Virus record (IMG/VR): IMGVR_UViG_3300032093_000031
Coordinates: 54,088-118,087 of that record
Source of the DNA: a virus
Length of the DNA: 64,000 nt
Direction: 5' to 3' (one strand)
Shown: piece by piece, positions 14,296 through 23,969 of the stretch
Position numbering within the stretch: position 1 is the stretch's first letter
How the letters are laid out: every line of letters starts with the position of its first letter
The notes under the pieces: model-generated
What the model was told of the DNA's origin: nothing
Database searches by the model: none
The model's input: only the letters and a program-made list of their open reading frames with translations
Position numbers and translations under genes: made by a program

Positions 14296-15753
14296 ATGAT
14301 TACAATAGGTTACAGTACAAGAGAGTCCAACCCAAAATTTCAAGAATATTTAAAAAAAACTTGTGGACACCCCAAAGTTCAAGTTATTGAAAAAGTAAAC
14401 AATGGTGAAAAAAGTCTTTCACAAACTTACAATGAAATTATTCAAGAGTCGATTCATGATATTGTCGTACTTTGTCATGATGACATTTACTTTAATACGA
14501 CTTCGTGGGGTAGAAAATTAGTCAAACATTTTGAAGAATCTGACTACGGGATTCTCGGTGTTGCCGGTACAACCAATATTCATGAGAGTGGTAGGTGGTG
14601 GACAGATAATACCAAAATGGTTGGTATTGTTAATCATGAAAATGAGGGTAAAAAATGGGAATCGAGATATGCAAATGGAATCCCAAATTCAATTCACGAA
14701 GTTTGTTTAGTGGATGGTTTATTCATTGGAATCCACAAAAACAGAATAAAACACACTTTTGATGAGTCAGTACCGGGTTTTCATTTTTATGATATGGTAT
14801 TCTGTACTAGCAATCACTTAAGTGAGGTAAACATCGGTGTTATATACAACATAAGAATCACTCACAAATCAATCGGAATGACCAATGATTCTTGGGAAAA
14901 GAATAGGGAATTTTACATTGAAAAATTTAAAGAGAACCTACCAATTAATATAACACCAAAAATTGATTATGACATAACCAAACCAAAACAGTTTAAAGAT
15001 AAATTTAATTTAATAGTTCAAACATCAAACGATAATGAAAATTTAATTCAGTTTTTTGAAAACATAAAAAAATTACCAGTGTTTGATAGTTTACAGATTT
15101 CACTCATCTCGACGGATACCAATATAGACAATATTAGAGAATTTGAATCTGAAAATATTAAAATTTACGAGGGTTTTTTTGATACATTAAATAAAAACTT
15201 ATCAGTACTGAAATGGGATGAATCGTTTATGGAATCAAAAACAGATTTGTTATTTTTCAGTAATGATACTGTTACCGTATTGAACGACGTTTTCTCAAGT
15301 ATGTATTCAATATTTAAGAGTGAAAAAAATACTTTTGGGTGCGTCTTTCCTACAGTATTAGAAAACGACCGAACAATTTTTTCAAATGGATTGGATATAG
15401 TTCAAAACAACGAACAGTTCAATTTAATTTTTAAAAACAAATCATCTTTTTTCAATATTTTACACGGACACTTTCCAAACAATTTTGGTAGTATTAGTGA
15501 CTTTTTTGCCACTACATCTACAAATTTAAAAATGATTGATTGGTTTGATATTAATTTAGAAACATCAATTTATAACTTAGATTTTGCGTTGAAAACTTTA
15601 CTTAAAAAACGTAAAACATTCATTGACACAAACAGTGTGGTAATGATTGATATGGCATCAAAATTTGAAAAGGTTGATGTTGAATTAAAACAAGTCTTAG
15701 GTCAGTACATAAACTCACCTGAAATTAGAAAAAATATCAAACAATTAAGATGA
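14296..15753 (+). CDS. Two-domain glycosyltransferase-like protein
   Basis: This is a 485-residue protein. Residues 1-about 220 resemble the glycosyltransferase family-2-like group with a DXD-like motif VVLCHDDIYFN (about 57-67) and an ESGRWWTDN segment. From about 235 a second alpha/beta unit begins (KFNLIVQTSNDNENL) with its own candidate DXD-like acidic motif (LLFFSNDTVT). That makes a tandem GT-A-like architecture. It opens the 15-gene run; its stop overlaps the next start (ATGA). The donor and acceptor are unknown. Confidence 0.75.
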   Translation: MITIGYSTRESNPKFQEYLKKTCGHPKVQVIEKVNNGEKSLSQTYNEIIQESIHDIVVLCHDDIYFNTTSWGRKLVKHFEESDYGILGVAGTTNIHESGRWWTDNTKMVGIVNHENEGKKWESRYANGIPNSIHEVCLVDGLFIGIHKNRIKHTFDESVPGFHFYDMVFCTSNHLSEVNIGVIYNIRITHKSIGMTNDSWEKNREFYIEKFKENLPINITPKIDYDITKPKQFKDKFNLIVQTSNDNENLIQFFENIKKLPVFDSLQISLISTDTNIDNIREFESENIKIYEGFFDTLNKNLSVLKWDESFMESKTDLLFFSNDTVTVLNDVFSSMYSIFKSEKNTFGCVFPTVLENDRTIFSNGLDIVQNNEQFNLIFKNKSSFFNILHGHFPNNFGSISDFFATTSTNLKMIDWFDINLETSIYNLDFALKTLLKKRKTFIDTNSVVMIDMASKFEKVDVELKQVLGQYINSPEIRKNIKQLR

Positions 15754-16529
15754 TAAAAATTGTATCGGGATTTACAGAAAAAGGTGGTTCTACCACTTTT
15801 TTTATAAACTTAACAAATTTCTTAAATGAAAATGGTATTGATTGCACATTTTACGGTAATCAGAATTACCATTTAGACAAATGTAAATCAGGGAACATTG
15901 AAAAAGATTTAAAGTATGAATCTGATGATATTGTAATTACCCATTTTTTACAACTACAGGAAAGACCACCTGTTAAAAAAGTTATTTTGTCTTGTCATGA
16001 AAAATGGTGGTTCCCTGTTGGTAAAATTAAACAGTATTGGGACCTGTGCGTGTTTTTACATGAAGAGCATCGAAAATATCACTCGGATTACAGGGGTGAT
16101 TATGTAATAATACCAAACATCAAAGAAAATTTAATTATTTCAAATAAAGAGCTGGTAAGAAATATTGCAGGAATTATTGGTACAATTGAAGACAGAAAAC
16201 AGACCCATGTGTCAATACAAAGAGCATTAAAAGACAGGTGTGAAAAAATCTATTTGTTCGGTCACATCGGTGACCAAAACTATTTTGACAAATTGGTAAA
16301 ACCTTTAATGAATCCAAGAGTAATTCATTACGGTCACACCACCAATAAACAAGAAATGTACGATATGATTGGTAAGGTATATCACTCATCAAAGGGTGAG
16401 GTTGCTTGTTTGGTTAAAGATGAATGTTATTTAACCGGTACAGAGTTTTATGGTAATGAAGAGACTATGAATGAAGTTTCTAAATTAAGTAACGAAGAGA
16501 TATTAACACTTTGGAAAAACATATTTTAA
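15750..16529 (+). CDS. Glycosyltransferase-like protein (GT-B type)
   Basis: This 259-residue protein has a Gly-rich N-terminal loop (SGFTEKGGSTTFFINLTNF, about residues 6-24), typical of Rossmann-like nucleotide-sugar transferases. A middle segment CHEKWWFPVG and a C-terminal Rossmann-like half (NIAGIIGTIEDRKQTHVSIQ) give a GT-B-like alternation. The usual C-terminal E-x7-E motif is not obvious, so substrate and fold are tentative. It overlaps the previous gene by 4 nt and precedes the next by 1 nt. Confidence 0.6.
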   Translation: MIKIVSGFTEKGGSTTFFINLTNFLNENGIDCTFYGNQNYHLDKCKSGNIEKDLKYESDDIVITHFLQLQERPPVKKVILSCHEKWWFPVGKIKQYWDLCVFLHEEHRKYHSDYRGDYVIIPNIKENLIISNKELVRNIAGIIGTIEDRKQTHVSIQRALKDRCEKIYLFGHIGDQNYFDKLVKPLMNPRVIHYGHTTNKQEMYDMIGKVYHSSKGEVACLVKDECYLTGTEFYGNEETMNEVSKLSNEEILTLWKNIF

Positions 16530-16530
16530 A

Positions 16531-17253
16531 ATGAAGATACACGCACATATACTGTCATGGAATGAAGAAAAAATATTACCATTCACATTGGATTACTATA
16601 GTACAATCTGTGAAAAAATATTCATATACGATAATATGTCAACGGACTCCTCTGATGAGATTTATAAGAGGTACCCAAAAGTTGAGGTTATTAAATGGGA
16701 TAGTGGTAATGAAATAAATGAAATTAATTACGTAAACATTAAATCCGAAGAGTATAAAAAAAGAAGTAGAGGTCAGGGTGTTGATTGGGTTATAGTTTGT
16801 GACTGTGATGAGTTTATATACCATGAAAATCTTATGGATAAACTTCAAGAGTACAAAGAAATGGGTATAACCGTCCCAAGAATAGACGGTCACGACATGG
16901 TTAGTACTGAATTTCCAATATACGACGGTGAATTCATTACAACAAAAATTAAAACAGGTTCACAAACGTATGAACCAATGTGTAAAAATATAATTTTTCA
17001 TCCTGATTTAGATATAAAATACGGCATTGGTGGTCACAGTTTTAATTCTGTTGATGGTAAATTTTCGGATGAGCGGGAAATAAAACTTCTTCACTATAAA
17101 TTCTTGGGTAAAGACTACGTGAAGAACATTTACATTTCAAGAGCAAAGAGATTGTCATCGTTCAATAAACAACATAAATTCGGTGAACATTATTTTAATT
17201 TACCATTCAATTACATGGACAGCATGTTAAAAGAAAATTATCAAGTTATATGA
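16531..17253 (+). CDS. Family-2-like glycosyltransferase (GT-A)
   Basis: This 240-residue protein resembles the Glyco_tranf_2_4 group. Its N-terminus has the ILSWNEEKILPFTLDYY pattern (residues 8-24), then DNMSTDSSDE near 34 and the catalytic metal-binding DCDEF at 91-95. The C-terminal part ends with HYKFLGKDYVKN. Metal-dependent transfer of a sugar from a nucleotide donor is expected; the sugar is unknown. It overlaps the following gene by 4 nt. Confidence 0.8.
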   Translation: MKIHAHILSWNEEKILPFTLDYYSTICEKIFIYDNMSTDSSDEIYKRYPKVEVIKWDSGNEINEINYVNIKSEEYKKRSRGQGVDWVIVCDCDEFIYHENLMDKLQEYKEMGITVPRIDGHDMVSTEFPIYDGEFITTKIKTGSQTYEPMCKNIIFHPDLDIKYGIGGHSFNSVDGKFSDEREIKLLHYKFLGKDYVKNIYISRAKRLSSFNKQHKFGEHYFNLPFNYMDSMLKENYQVI

Positions 17254-18071
17254 GGAAAATACTTATATCGGATTTTACCATTAAAGAAGTACCTCACGGT
17301 GGTTCTGAATGGGTGAATCAAGTTTTAATTGATAGATTTAATCTTGAGTTTGAATATTCAAACCAAGTCAAGTCATTTGATTACAACGCCCTGTATATTA
17401 TATCAAATATTTCTTTGATGAACCCAAACTTGGTTAATCAAATACAAAATTTGAACTACGTCATTATTGAAAACGATTATAAAATATGTGCAAGTAGACA
17501 CCCATGGAGATATACCGACAACATAATTCCGATTGAGGAAAGAACCAACTATTCTCTTTACCGGAATGCAAAAGCGGTATTTGTTCAAACAACCGACCAC
17601 ATGAACGTTTATCTTAAAAACGATGTTGTTGCTAATTTTATAAATCTGAATAGTTCGATATGGTCAAATGAGGACTTAGAATTATTGAGGAATTTAAATA
17701 AATCCAACAATGTTAAAAACGACAAATATTCTGTTTACTATACAAATAATTGGATAAAGAACACCCAAGGTAGTCTGAAGTATTGTTCTGAAAATAAATT
17801 ACCGGTCCATATTCTTAAAGAATCTAAAGACAGAGTTGAATTTTTAAGTAATATGGCCAAATGTAAAGGTATTGTGTTTTTCCCGATAGCAAGAGAAACT
17901 TTTTGTAGACTGGTTGTTGAGGCAAAATGTTTAGGTTTGGAAGTAATAACGACACAAAATTATGGTGCAAGTTTAGAAGAATGGTTTAATAGGTTATCAG
18001 GTGATGAATTAATTGATTTCTTAGAAACTAACACTTTAAAAAATTTAGAAATCATTTCAACTTATATATGA
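17250..18071 (+). CDS. Glycosyltransferase, GT-B (family 1-like)
   Basis: This 273-residue protein starts MRKILISDFTIKEVPHGGSE with the GG loop of GT-B enzymes. The C-terminal domain carries the donor-site pattern VFFPIARETFCRLVVEAKCL (about residues 208-227), corresponding to the E-x7-E region, followed by VITTQNYGASLE. It is shorter than typical group-1 enzymes (about 350-400), as in many phage transferases. Both overlaps with neighbours are 4 nt. Confidence 0.75.
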   Translation: MRKILISDFTIKEVPHGGSEWVNQVLIDRFNLEFEYSNQVKSFDYNALYIISNISLMNPNLVNQIQNLNYVIIENDYKICASRHPWRYTDNIIPIEERTNYSLYRNAKAVFVQTTDHMNVYLKNDVVANFINLNSSIWSNEDLELLRNLNKSNNVKNDKYSVYYTNNWIKNTQGSLKYCSENKLPVHILKESKDRVEFLSNMAKCKGIVFFPIARETFCRLVVEAKCLGLEVITTQNYGASLEEWFNRLSGDELIDFLETNTLKNLEIISTYI

Positions 18072-19060
18072 TATTATTTTGTTACGGCACAAGACCTGAG
18101 TATATTAAAATAAAAAAATTAATAGAAATGTGTGGGGAAAGTATTCCCCATAAAATTTTATATGTTACCCAACACAAAGATATTGTATTGGGTGATTTTG
18201 ATTATAAATTATCCATTGATGATACGTGTGAAAATAGATTGGATAGTATTATGTCATCCGTATTTTTAAATTTTAAAAAAGAATTTTTGGAAGGGGTTAC
18301 ACATATACTTATCCAAGGGGACACCGCAACCGCTCTTTCATTATCCCTAATAGGATTACACCATAAAAAAGAAGTGATTCATTTAGAAGCGGGATTACGG
18401 ACATATGACTACAATCACCCTTACCCCGAAGAAATGTATCGGCAGTTAATTAGTAGAATTTCAAACTATAATCTTTGCCCAACAGAAAGTAACAAGATGA
18501 ACTTAGAAAATGAAAAAGTTCAGGGTAAAAATTTTGTAGTTGGCAATACCGTATTAGATAATCTTAATAAAGAAAATATTACATACGAAAATAAAGTCTT
18601 AATCACTTTACATAGAAGAGAGAATCATGAGATGATGTCGGAGTGGTTTGATGTTATCAATCGATTAGCAAAGAATAATCCTGAATTAAAATTCATTCTT
18701 CCAATACACCCAAACCCAAACGTCATAAAACACAAACATATATTGACACATGTTGATGTTATTGAACCATTAACCCATGATAAATTTATTGAGGAATTCA
18801 AATCCTGTAAATTACTAATTTCAGATAGTGGGGGTGTTCAAGAAGAGGCGTCGTTCCTAAATAAGAAAGTTATTGTATGTAGAGAAAAAACTGAGAGACC
18901 TGAGTCCTTGGGTAAAACGTCTTTTATATGTAAAAAACCCATTGACTTAGAAGGTATTTTTTACGATATTATTAACGATTTCCAAACAGAATATGATTGT
19001 CCTTTTGGTGATGGTAATTCTTGTGAAAGAATCATTGAAATATTTAGAAAAATTGTATGA
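18068..19060 (+). CDS. wecB: UDP-N-acetylglucosamine 2-epimerase (WecB-like)
   Basis: This 330-residue enzyme interconverts UDP-GlcNAc and UDP-ManNAc. Signatures are FCYGTRPEYIKI at residues 4-15, HILIQGDTATAL near 78, HLEAGLRTYDYNHPYPEEMY near 104, LITLHRRENHE near 178, the downstream PIHPNPNV and the SDSGGVQEEASFL motif near 256. The bacterial enzyme is about 370 residues, and this one is compact but keeps the motifs. It supplies an activated sugar to the transferases around it in the same operon. Confidence 0.92.
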   Translation: MILFCYGTRPEYIKIKKLIEMCGESIPHKILYVTQHKDIVLGDFDYKLSIDDTCENRLDSIMSSVFLNFKKEFLEGVTHILIQGDTATALSLSLIGLHHKKEVIHLEAGLRTYDYNHPYPEEMYRQLISRISNYNLCPTESNKMNLENEKVQGKNFVVGNTVLDNLNKENITYENKVLITLHRRENHEMMSEWFDVINRLAKNNPELKFILPIHPNPNVIKHKHILTHVDVIEPLTHDKFIEEFKSCKLLISDSGGVQEEASFLNKKVIVCREKTERPESLGKTSFICKKPIDLEGIFYDIINDFQTEYDCPFGDGNSCERIIEIFRKIV

Positions 19061-19785
19061 GTATAACGGTAATATTAAATGGGTATAAAAGACCACATGT
19101 TCTCCAAAAACAATTGGAATCAATTAGAAATCAAAGTGTCCAACCCGAATCAATTTTATTTTGGCAAAATTCTGGTTCTCAATTTGATGAGGGACTAACC
19201 AAAGATTTAATTCACGCATCTTGTAATAGTAATTTAGGTGTGTGGGCAAGATTTGCATTTGCTTTAAATGCCAACACAGAATATATTTGTGTTTTTGATG
19301 ATGACACAATACCGGGTAAACTATGGTTAGAAAACTGTCTAAACACCATGAAAATTCAAGAAGGTTTATTAGGAACTATCGGTGTAAAATTTCACACAAA
19401 AAACTCTTATTGGCCAGCAACAAGAGTCGGTTGGGACCAACCTAACGAAGAAATTGAAAAGGTCGACATTGTTGGTCACTCGTGGTTCTTTAAAAGAGAA
19501 TGGTTATCGATATTTTGGAGAGAATTACCTGAAATCAATCAGAGTAAATTAGTTGGTGAGGATATGCACTTTTCATATACATTACAGAAATACGCAAATA
19601 TCGGAACTTACGTTCCTCCCCATCCTAAAGAAAATAGAGAAATGTGGGGTAGTATACCAGAATATGCATGGGAACATGGAACTGATTCCAACGCAATTTC
19701 CGTAAATCATTCAAATATGAATTTAATGGGTGAAGTTTACCGTGGGTATGTAAATAAAGGATTTAAGACAATATTAAATGATTGA
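19057..19785 (+). CDS. Family-2 glycosyltransferase (GT-A)
   Basis: This 242-residue protein has the classic GT2 start (SITVILNGYKRPHVLQKQLE), an SNLGVWARFAFAL helix near 58 and the metal-binding motif CVFDDDTIPGKLWLE at about 78-92. The C-terminal half contains VGEDMHFSYTLQKY, matching the family's ED acceptor-site motif. It overlaps both neighbours (4 and 8 nt). The sugar specificity is unknown. Confidence 0.85.
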   Translation: MSITVILNGYKRPHVLQKQLESIRNQSVQPESILFWQNSGSQFDEGLTKDLIHASCNSNLGVWARFAFALNANTEYICVFDDDTIPGKLWLENCLNTMKIQEGLLGTIGVKFHTKNSYWPATRVGWDQPNEEIEKVDIVGHSWFFKREWLSIFWRELPEINQSKLVGEDMHFSYTLQKYANIGTYVPPHPKENREMWGSIPEYAWEHGTDSNAISVNHSNMNLMGEVYRGYVNKGFKTILND

Positions 19786-20497
19786 AAAGTATATTGAAGA
19801 TTTTAATTCGTTTTGGGAAAAGATAGATAGTCGAACTAACTTTTCTTTTGTTAGATATGCCGATGGTGAAGTGATGTTAATGAATAATTCACCGATAGAA
19901 AAGAATACACAAGCGTATCAAAACGATAAATGGTTTTCGAGTGGGGGACAAACCAAATTAGGTGTGGATTTAAATGAATGTATAGGGTTGAACGACCCAA
20001 ATTTTTATTTTGCAATATCCTCCAAAACTGATAGTATTAGAGACTATAATTTTTTATATGATAGAATACAAAATAAATCAAACATTACATTTGCTAACCT
20101 ATGGATTAACGCAAATTACAAAGAAAATATATCAAGAATAAGAAATATAAATCGAGATGTTGTTTTAATTTGTAATGAAAATTGTGATTTAAAAAACATA
20201 CCATTTAGTGTATCAGAATTTGTACCGTTCCCTAATGATTGTGTAAACTATTGGGAAGAACATAGAGATTCGTTTTTAGAAAAAATATACAATGTTTCTT
20301 CAAAATATAAAGATACTTTATTTATCGTATGTTGTGGACCAACATCTGCTGTTATCATAAAACATATGTTTACAAATAATAGTAATAACACTTATATTGA
20401 TTTTGGTTCCGCATTAGATGTATTCATACATAATAAAATAACTAGACCATACATGTATGAAGGGTCACAATATCATAATCACATATCAAAATTTTAA
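19778..20497 (+). CDS. GT-D fold glycosyltransferase-like protein
   Basis: This 239-residue protein has features of the GT-D (formerly DUF1792-like) group. An N-terminal FSFVRYADGEVML motif sits at about residues 22-34. The C-terminal half has the Gly-rich VCCGPTSAVIIKHMF segment (about 186), followed by YIDFGSALDVF. The RY-(A/G)-DGE motif is the diagnostic one. It starts inside the previous gene (8-nt overlap) and is followed by a 6-nt gap. Confidence 0.7.
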   Translation: MIEKYIEDFNSFWEKIDSRTNFSFVRYADGEVMLMNNSPIEKNTQAYQNDKWFSSGGQTKLGVDLNECIGLNDPNFYFAISSKTDSIRDYNFLYDRIQNKSNITFANLWINANYKENISRIRNINRDVVLICNENCDLKNIPFSVSEFVPFPNDCVNYWEEHRDSFLEKIYNVSSKYKDTLFIVCCGPTSAVIIKHMFTNNSNNTYIDFGSALDVFIHNKITRPYMYEGSQYHNHISKF

Positions 20498-20503
20498 TTC
20501 AGT

Positions 20504-21094
20504 ATGAATAATGATTTTTGTGTCATAGTACAAGGACCTTCAGACTACGTTAAAGAATTAAAAAACGCTTGGACTGGTTATGATTTGATTTGGTCAACAT
20601 GGCAAGGTGAAGAATCAAAATACGATACTAATGATGTTGTCTTATTCAACAGTATTCCACACGATAGGGGTGTACAAAATATAGCACTACAAAAAATATC
20701 AACTTTGAATGGAATAATGAAAGCCAAAGAAATAGGTTACAACAGAGTCCTTAAATGGAGAAGTGATTTACTACCATCTAATGCAAATAGATTAGTTTCC
20801 ACATTTAAAAAAGAGTGTGTAAATTTTTTGACTTGGCATAATGAAGGAAAATATTTTGTTGATTATTTTGTGGAGGGTGAAATAGATACGGTGTTTGATA
20901 TTTGGAATGTATCTACCATACACGATGAGTATTCGGAAAAAATAATCACGGAAAATATAATATCACTTAACTATAAAAATATAAACTTTATGGGTGGCGA
21001 ATTAAGTAATGATAATGAAATTTTTTGGTTAAAACGAAATATTAATTTGTCCACATATAAAGACGCACCATGTTATAGTATGGTGGTGATTTAA
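20504..21094 (+). CDS. WavE-like glycan synthesis protein
   Basis: This 196-residue protein fits the WavE (lipopolysaccharide core/glycan) group. It has FCVIVQGPSDY at 5-15, WSTWQGEESKYDTNDVVLFN near 30-49, and KISTLNGIMKAKEIGYNRVL leading into the KWRSDLLPS motif (84-92), the likely DXD-equivalent. The family is transferase-like. It is shorter than many members, about 280-330 residues, so the C-terminal part may be reduced. Confidence 0.7.
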   Translation: MNNDFCVIVQGPSDYVKELKNAWTGYDLIWSTWQGEESKYDTNDVVLFNSIPHDRGVQNIALQKISTLNGIMKAKEIGYNRVLKWRSDLLPSNANRLVSTFKKECVNFLTWHNEGKYFVDYFVEGEIDTVFDIWNVSTIHDEYSEKIITENIISLNYKNINFMGGELSNDNEIFWLKRNINLSTYKDAPCYSMVVI

Positions 21095-21105
21095 AAATTA
21101 TAAAA

Positions 21106-21840
21106 ATGATAGATAATTCAAAATTTATTGACGACGCATTTACTCAAGATGAATTAAATAGGGGTGCCTTTACCGATTTGAATGGTAGATGTCCATTATG
21201 GACAACAAAAATGATTAATGTTATAAAAGATAAAATTGACTTTAATGATGTCAACACAATATTAGATATTGGGTCAAGAGATGGTTGCCAAAGTTTAGAG
21301 TTAAATAGATGGTTTCCACATGCTAAAATATATGCGTTTGAACCAGTAAAAGAAAACTACGAATTTACAGTTAAGAACGTTGAGAAAATTAATAACATAA
21401 AAGTTTACCAATACGCAATAAACAATTACAACGGTAAAACTAAATTTTACGAAGTTTATAATGGAAATGTGGGTGCCAGTTCTTTATTACAGACAACAAA
21501 CCACTGGCGTTCATCTCAGTGGGCCCAAAAGGAAACTGAGGTTGACTGTATTGTTCTTAGTGATTGGTTAAAAGAAAATGATATTAAAAGTGTTGATTTG
21601 ATTTGGATGGATGTTCAAGGTGCAGAAAATATCGTATTAGACTCTCTAAAAGAATATTTAAATGATGTAAAAATAATAACCACCGAAGTAGGGTTACAGG
21701 AATTATATCGTGGTTCTACAAGTAAATCTGAACTAGATGAAAAACTAAATAGGTTTATACCAATAGACGAGTCGCCAGAATCTTCAAACACAGAAATGGA
21801 TGTGGTTTATATCAACAAAAATTTAACACCTTATGGATAA
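21106..21840 (+). CDS. FkbM-family methyltransferase (first of two)
   Basis: This 244-residue AdoMet-dependent O-methyltransferase has the glycine-rich motif I ILDIGSRDGCQSLELN (about 52-67), an acidic post-I segment IYAFEPVKENYEF and the FkbM-type IWMDVQGAENIVLDSLKEY (about 166-184). FkbM enzymes methylate sugars and other small acceptors. In this operon a role in capping or modifying sugar residues is the natural inference. It overlaps the following gene by 8 nt. Confidence 0.88.
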   Translation: MIDNSKFIDDAFTQDELNRGAFTDLNGRCPLWTTKMINVIKDKIDFNDVNTILDIGSRDGCQSLELNRWFPHAKIYAFEPVKENYEFTVKNVEKINNIKVYQYAINNYNGKTKFYEVYNGNVGASSLLQTTNHWRSSQWAQKETEVDCIVLSDWLKENDIKSVDLIWMDVQGAENIVLDSLKEYLNDVKIITTEVGLQELYRGSTSKSELDEKLNRFIPIDESPESSNTEMDVVYINKNLTPYG

Positions 21841-22534
21841 TAAAATTTGTTACGTTACTTATACAAATTCAAAATGTTCAGATATTTTGGATATGTTCTT
21901 GTTAGAACAAAAAAAGTACACAAACTTACCGATGTATTTTATTACAGATGTAATGATACCCGAGCAAATTTGTTTTTTATATGAAAATCAAGAACCTTAT
22001 TATGAATCATGGTTAAAGTGTTTATCTTCAATACCATATGACTATTTTATATACTTACAAGAAGACTTTATTCTTTATAACAATGTCAGTCATGATAAAA
22101 TTTTTAATTACCTCGATTTTTTACATGATAACCAAGAATATTCGTTCATTAGATTGTTAAAATCGGGGTCTGTTAAAGATAAAAAAATTTATGAGACCTT
22201 ATATGAAATAGAATCCGACAATAAAGATATATTTTCTATGCAACCAACTATTTGGAAAAAAGATGATTACATTAAAATCATGAAAGGTACCAAAAATAAT
22301 ATGTGGTTAGAGAATGAAACATATAGAAATTTTATGATAGAAAACAACATCAAAGGTTTATATCATTACGATGGTGAAAACAAAAGGGGGTTGAATCATT
22401 TTGATAGTTCTGTTTATCCATATATAGCAACGGCTTTAGTTAGAGGTAAATGGAATTTATCTGAATACCCTAATGAACTCTCTCCATTAATAAATGAATA
22501 TGAAATAAACGTAAATGTTCGGGGGATACATTAA
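21833..22534 (+). CDS. Glycosyltransferase-like protein
   Basis: This 233-residue protein has a Rossmann-like N-terminus (NKICYVTYTNSKCSDILDMF) and an aromatic-acidic motif YFIYLQEDFILYNN (about 71-84), where QED is the candidate metal-binding DXD equivalent. A TRP-rich middle (MQPTIWKKDDY) follows. It belongs to the glycan operon by position (overlaps the FkbM gene, 2 nt from the next start). The assignment as a transferase rests on this motif and neighbourhood. Confidence 0.55.
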   Translation: MDNKICYVTYTNSKCSDILDMFLLEQKKYTNLPMYFITDVMIPEQICFLYENQEPYYESWLKCLSSIPYDYFIYLQEDFILYNNVSHDKIFNYLDFLHDNQEYSFIRLLKSGSVKDKKIYETLYEIESDNKDIFSMQPTIWKKDDYIKIMKGTKNNMWLENETYRNFMIENNIKGLYHYDGENKRGLNHFDSSVYPYIATALVRGKWNLSEYPNELSPLINEYEINVNVRGIH

Positions 22535-22536
22535 TA

Positions 22537-23211
22537 ATGAAAATTGTTCTATCTTTTTACACCAACAATAAATTTAGTAACACCGTTCAAAAATTAATCG
22601 GATATTATAATTCACGTGGTTTCAATGATATCCGAGGATTTAAATCTGAAGATGTTAAGAAAGGTATTTTTTATGAAAACCATAAAGAAATATTAGATTG
22701 TGAAACGGGTGATGGATTTTGGTTGTGGAAACCAAAAATTATTTTAGATATTTTGAATGAATTAGAAGATGGGGATGCATTAATTTATACCGATGCCGGT
22801 GATTTAGTTGATGTTGATTATAATACGATTGCAAATTATTTGAAAGATAATGATTATTATTTTACAAATTGGAATGGAAATCGTTGGCCTCAAAAAATAT
22901 GTACAAAAAGAGACTGTTTTATCTTGATGGATTGTGATGAAGAAAAGTTTCATGAAACACCACAGATGGAAGCAGGATTTATCATCATTAAAAAAACCAA
23001 ACAAATGATGGAATTTGTTCACGATTATTTTAAGTATTGTAGTATTAAACAGATAGTTGACAATGAACCAAATCAAATTGGTGAGAATTTTCCAAATTGG
23101 CAATTCCATAGAAATGACCAAAGTATATTAACTAACTTGGTTGTGAAACATAATTTAAAATTTGATTATTGTCTCGATTATAGAATAAAATACAACGTAT
23201 ATATACCATGA
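22537..23211 (+). CDS. Glycosyltransferase-like protein with GFWLWKP motif
   Basis: This 224-residue protein has a motif GDGFWLWKPKIILD (residues 58-71) followed by DALIYTDAGDLVDVDY (80-95). That pairing resembles GT-A-like capsular/LPS transferases that carry a G-W-W-K-P element before a DXD-like D-A-G-D. A C-terminal QMEAGFIIIKKTKQMMEF follows. The fold is inferred and the donor is unknown. It overlaps the next gene by 4 nt. Confidence 0.6.
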   Translation: MKIVLSFYTNNKFSNTVQKLIGYYNSRGFNDIRGFKSEDVKKGIFYENHKEILDCETGDGFWLWKPKIILDILNELEDGDALIYTDAGDLVDVDYNTIANYLKDNDYYFTNWNGNRWPQKICTKRDCFILMDCDEEKFHETPQMEAGFIIIKKTKQMMEFVHDYFKYCSIKQIVDNEPNQIGENFPNWQFHRNDQSILTNLVVKHNLKFDYCLDYRIKYNVYIP

Positions 23212-23969
23212 AATTTATTGCATTAAATTATAATTATGACTTAAATAAAATGTCCCAAATCGGTCGGAAATGGGCGTTTGATGTCTACAAAAATAAAGAG
23301 TTTATATCTGATTATTCATCAGCATCTTATGCTTCATTTATTGATAAGAATAGAAAAAGTATTTTACATCTTTATACTGATGATGTTGAGGGTATGAAAG
23401 AAAAAATGAACAAGTATAACATTGACCAAGACAGAATTATTTATATTGATTACACGGAACAACTTACCAAATACAATGAAAGTCTTAATTATAGTTTTAC
23501 AGTTTTAAATGATTTTATTAATTATGCAAAATCAGAAACTGAGTACACTGTAAAAATCGATAATGATTTATTTTTTCATTCGGAATTACCACAAATTGAT
23601 GATAATTCTATTATGGTTTGGAAGTATGAAAGAATCGTTAGGAATGGTGACCCGAGATGGGGTGAAATAAAAATATGTAAACAGGTTACAAATGATTTAG
23701 ATTTTAAAATTTATAATTTAGGTATTTTTGGGTTGCCCGCGGATTACAATATTCACCAAGCAAAAAAAATTATGGAAGATATGATATCGGTAGACATTTC
23801 AGATGTGACTGATACAGACTCGAAGATTTATCATTGTTGTGAGCAAACGGCAAATAATTGGATTTTTCACAAAGAAAATTATAACGTGATTGAAACGTAT
23901 AATTATGTTGACCACCTGTTTGATAGAAAAGGTGATTGTATAGAATTATCAAAATATCTTTTAAAATGA
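23208..23969 (+). CDS. Glycosyltransferase-like protein
   Basis: This 253-residue protein is mostly an alpha/beta domain. Residues about 113-124 read YTVKIDNDLFFH, where DND is a candidate DXD metal site, and a later IFGLPADYNIHQAKK segment may contact the acceptor. No specific family is certain. Its stop overlaps the next start as ATGA at 23966-23969. Membership in the operon is the main support for the function. Confidence 0.55.
   Translation: MKFIALNYNYDLNKMSQIGRKWAFDVYKNKEFISDYSSASYASFIDKNRKSILHLYTDDVEGMKEKMNKYNIDQDRIIYIDYTEQLTKYNESLNYSFTVLNDFINYAKSETEYTVKIDNDLFFHSELPQIDDNSIMVWKYERIVRNGDPRWGEIKICKQVTNDLDFKIYNLGIFGLPADYNIHQAKKIMEDMISVDISDVTDTDSKIYHCCEQTANNWIFHKENYNVIETYNYVDHLFDRKGDCIELSKYLLK

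Noticed and set aside
22804-23121. 105-codon minus-strand frame inside the glycan operon
   Set aside because: It lies wholly inside a transferase-like gene with a clear DAGD motif and good coupling, and shows no domain.
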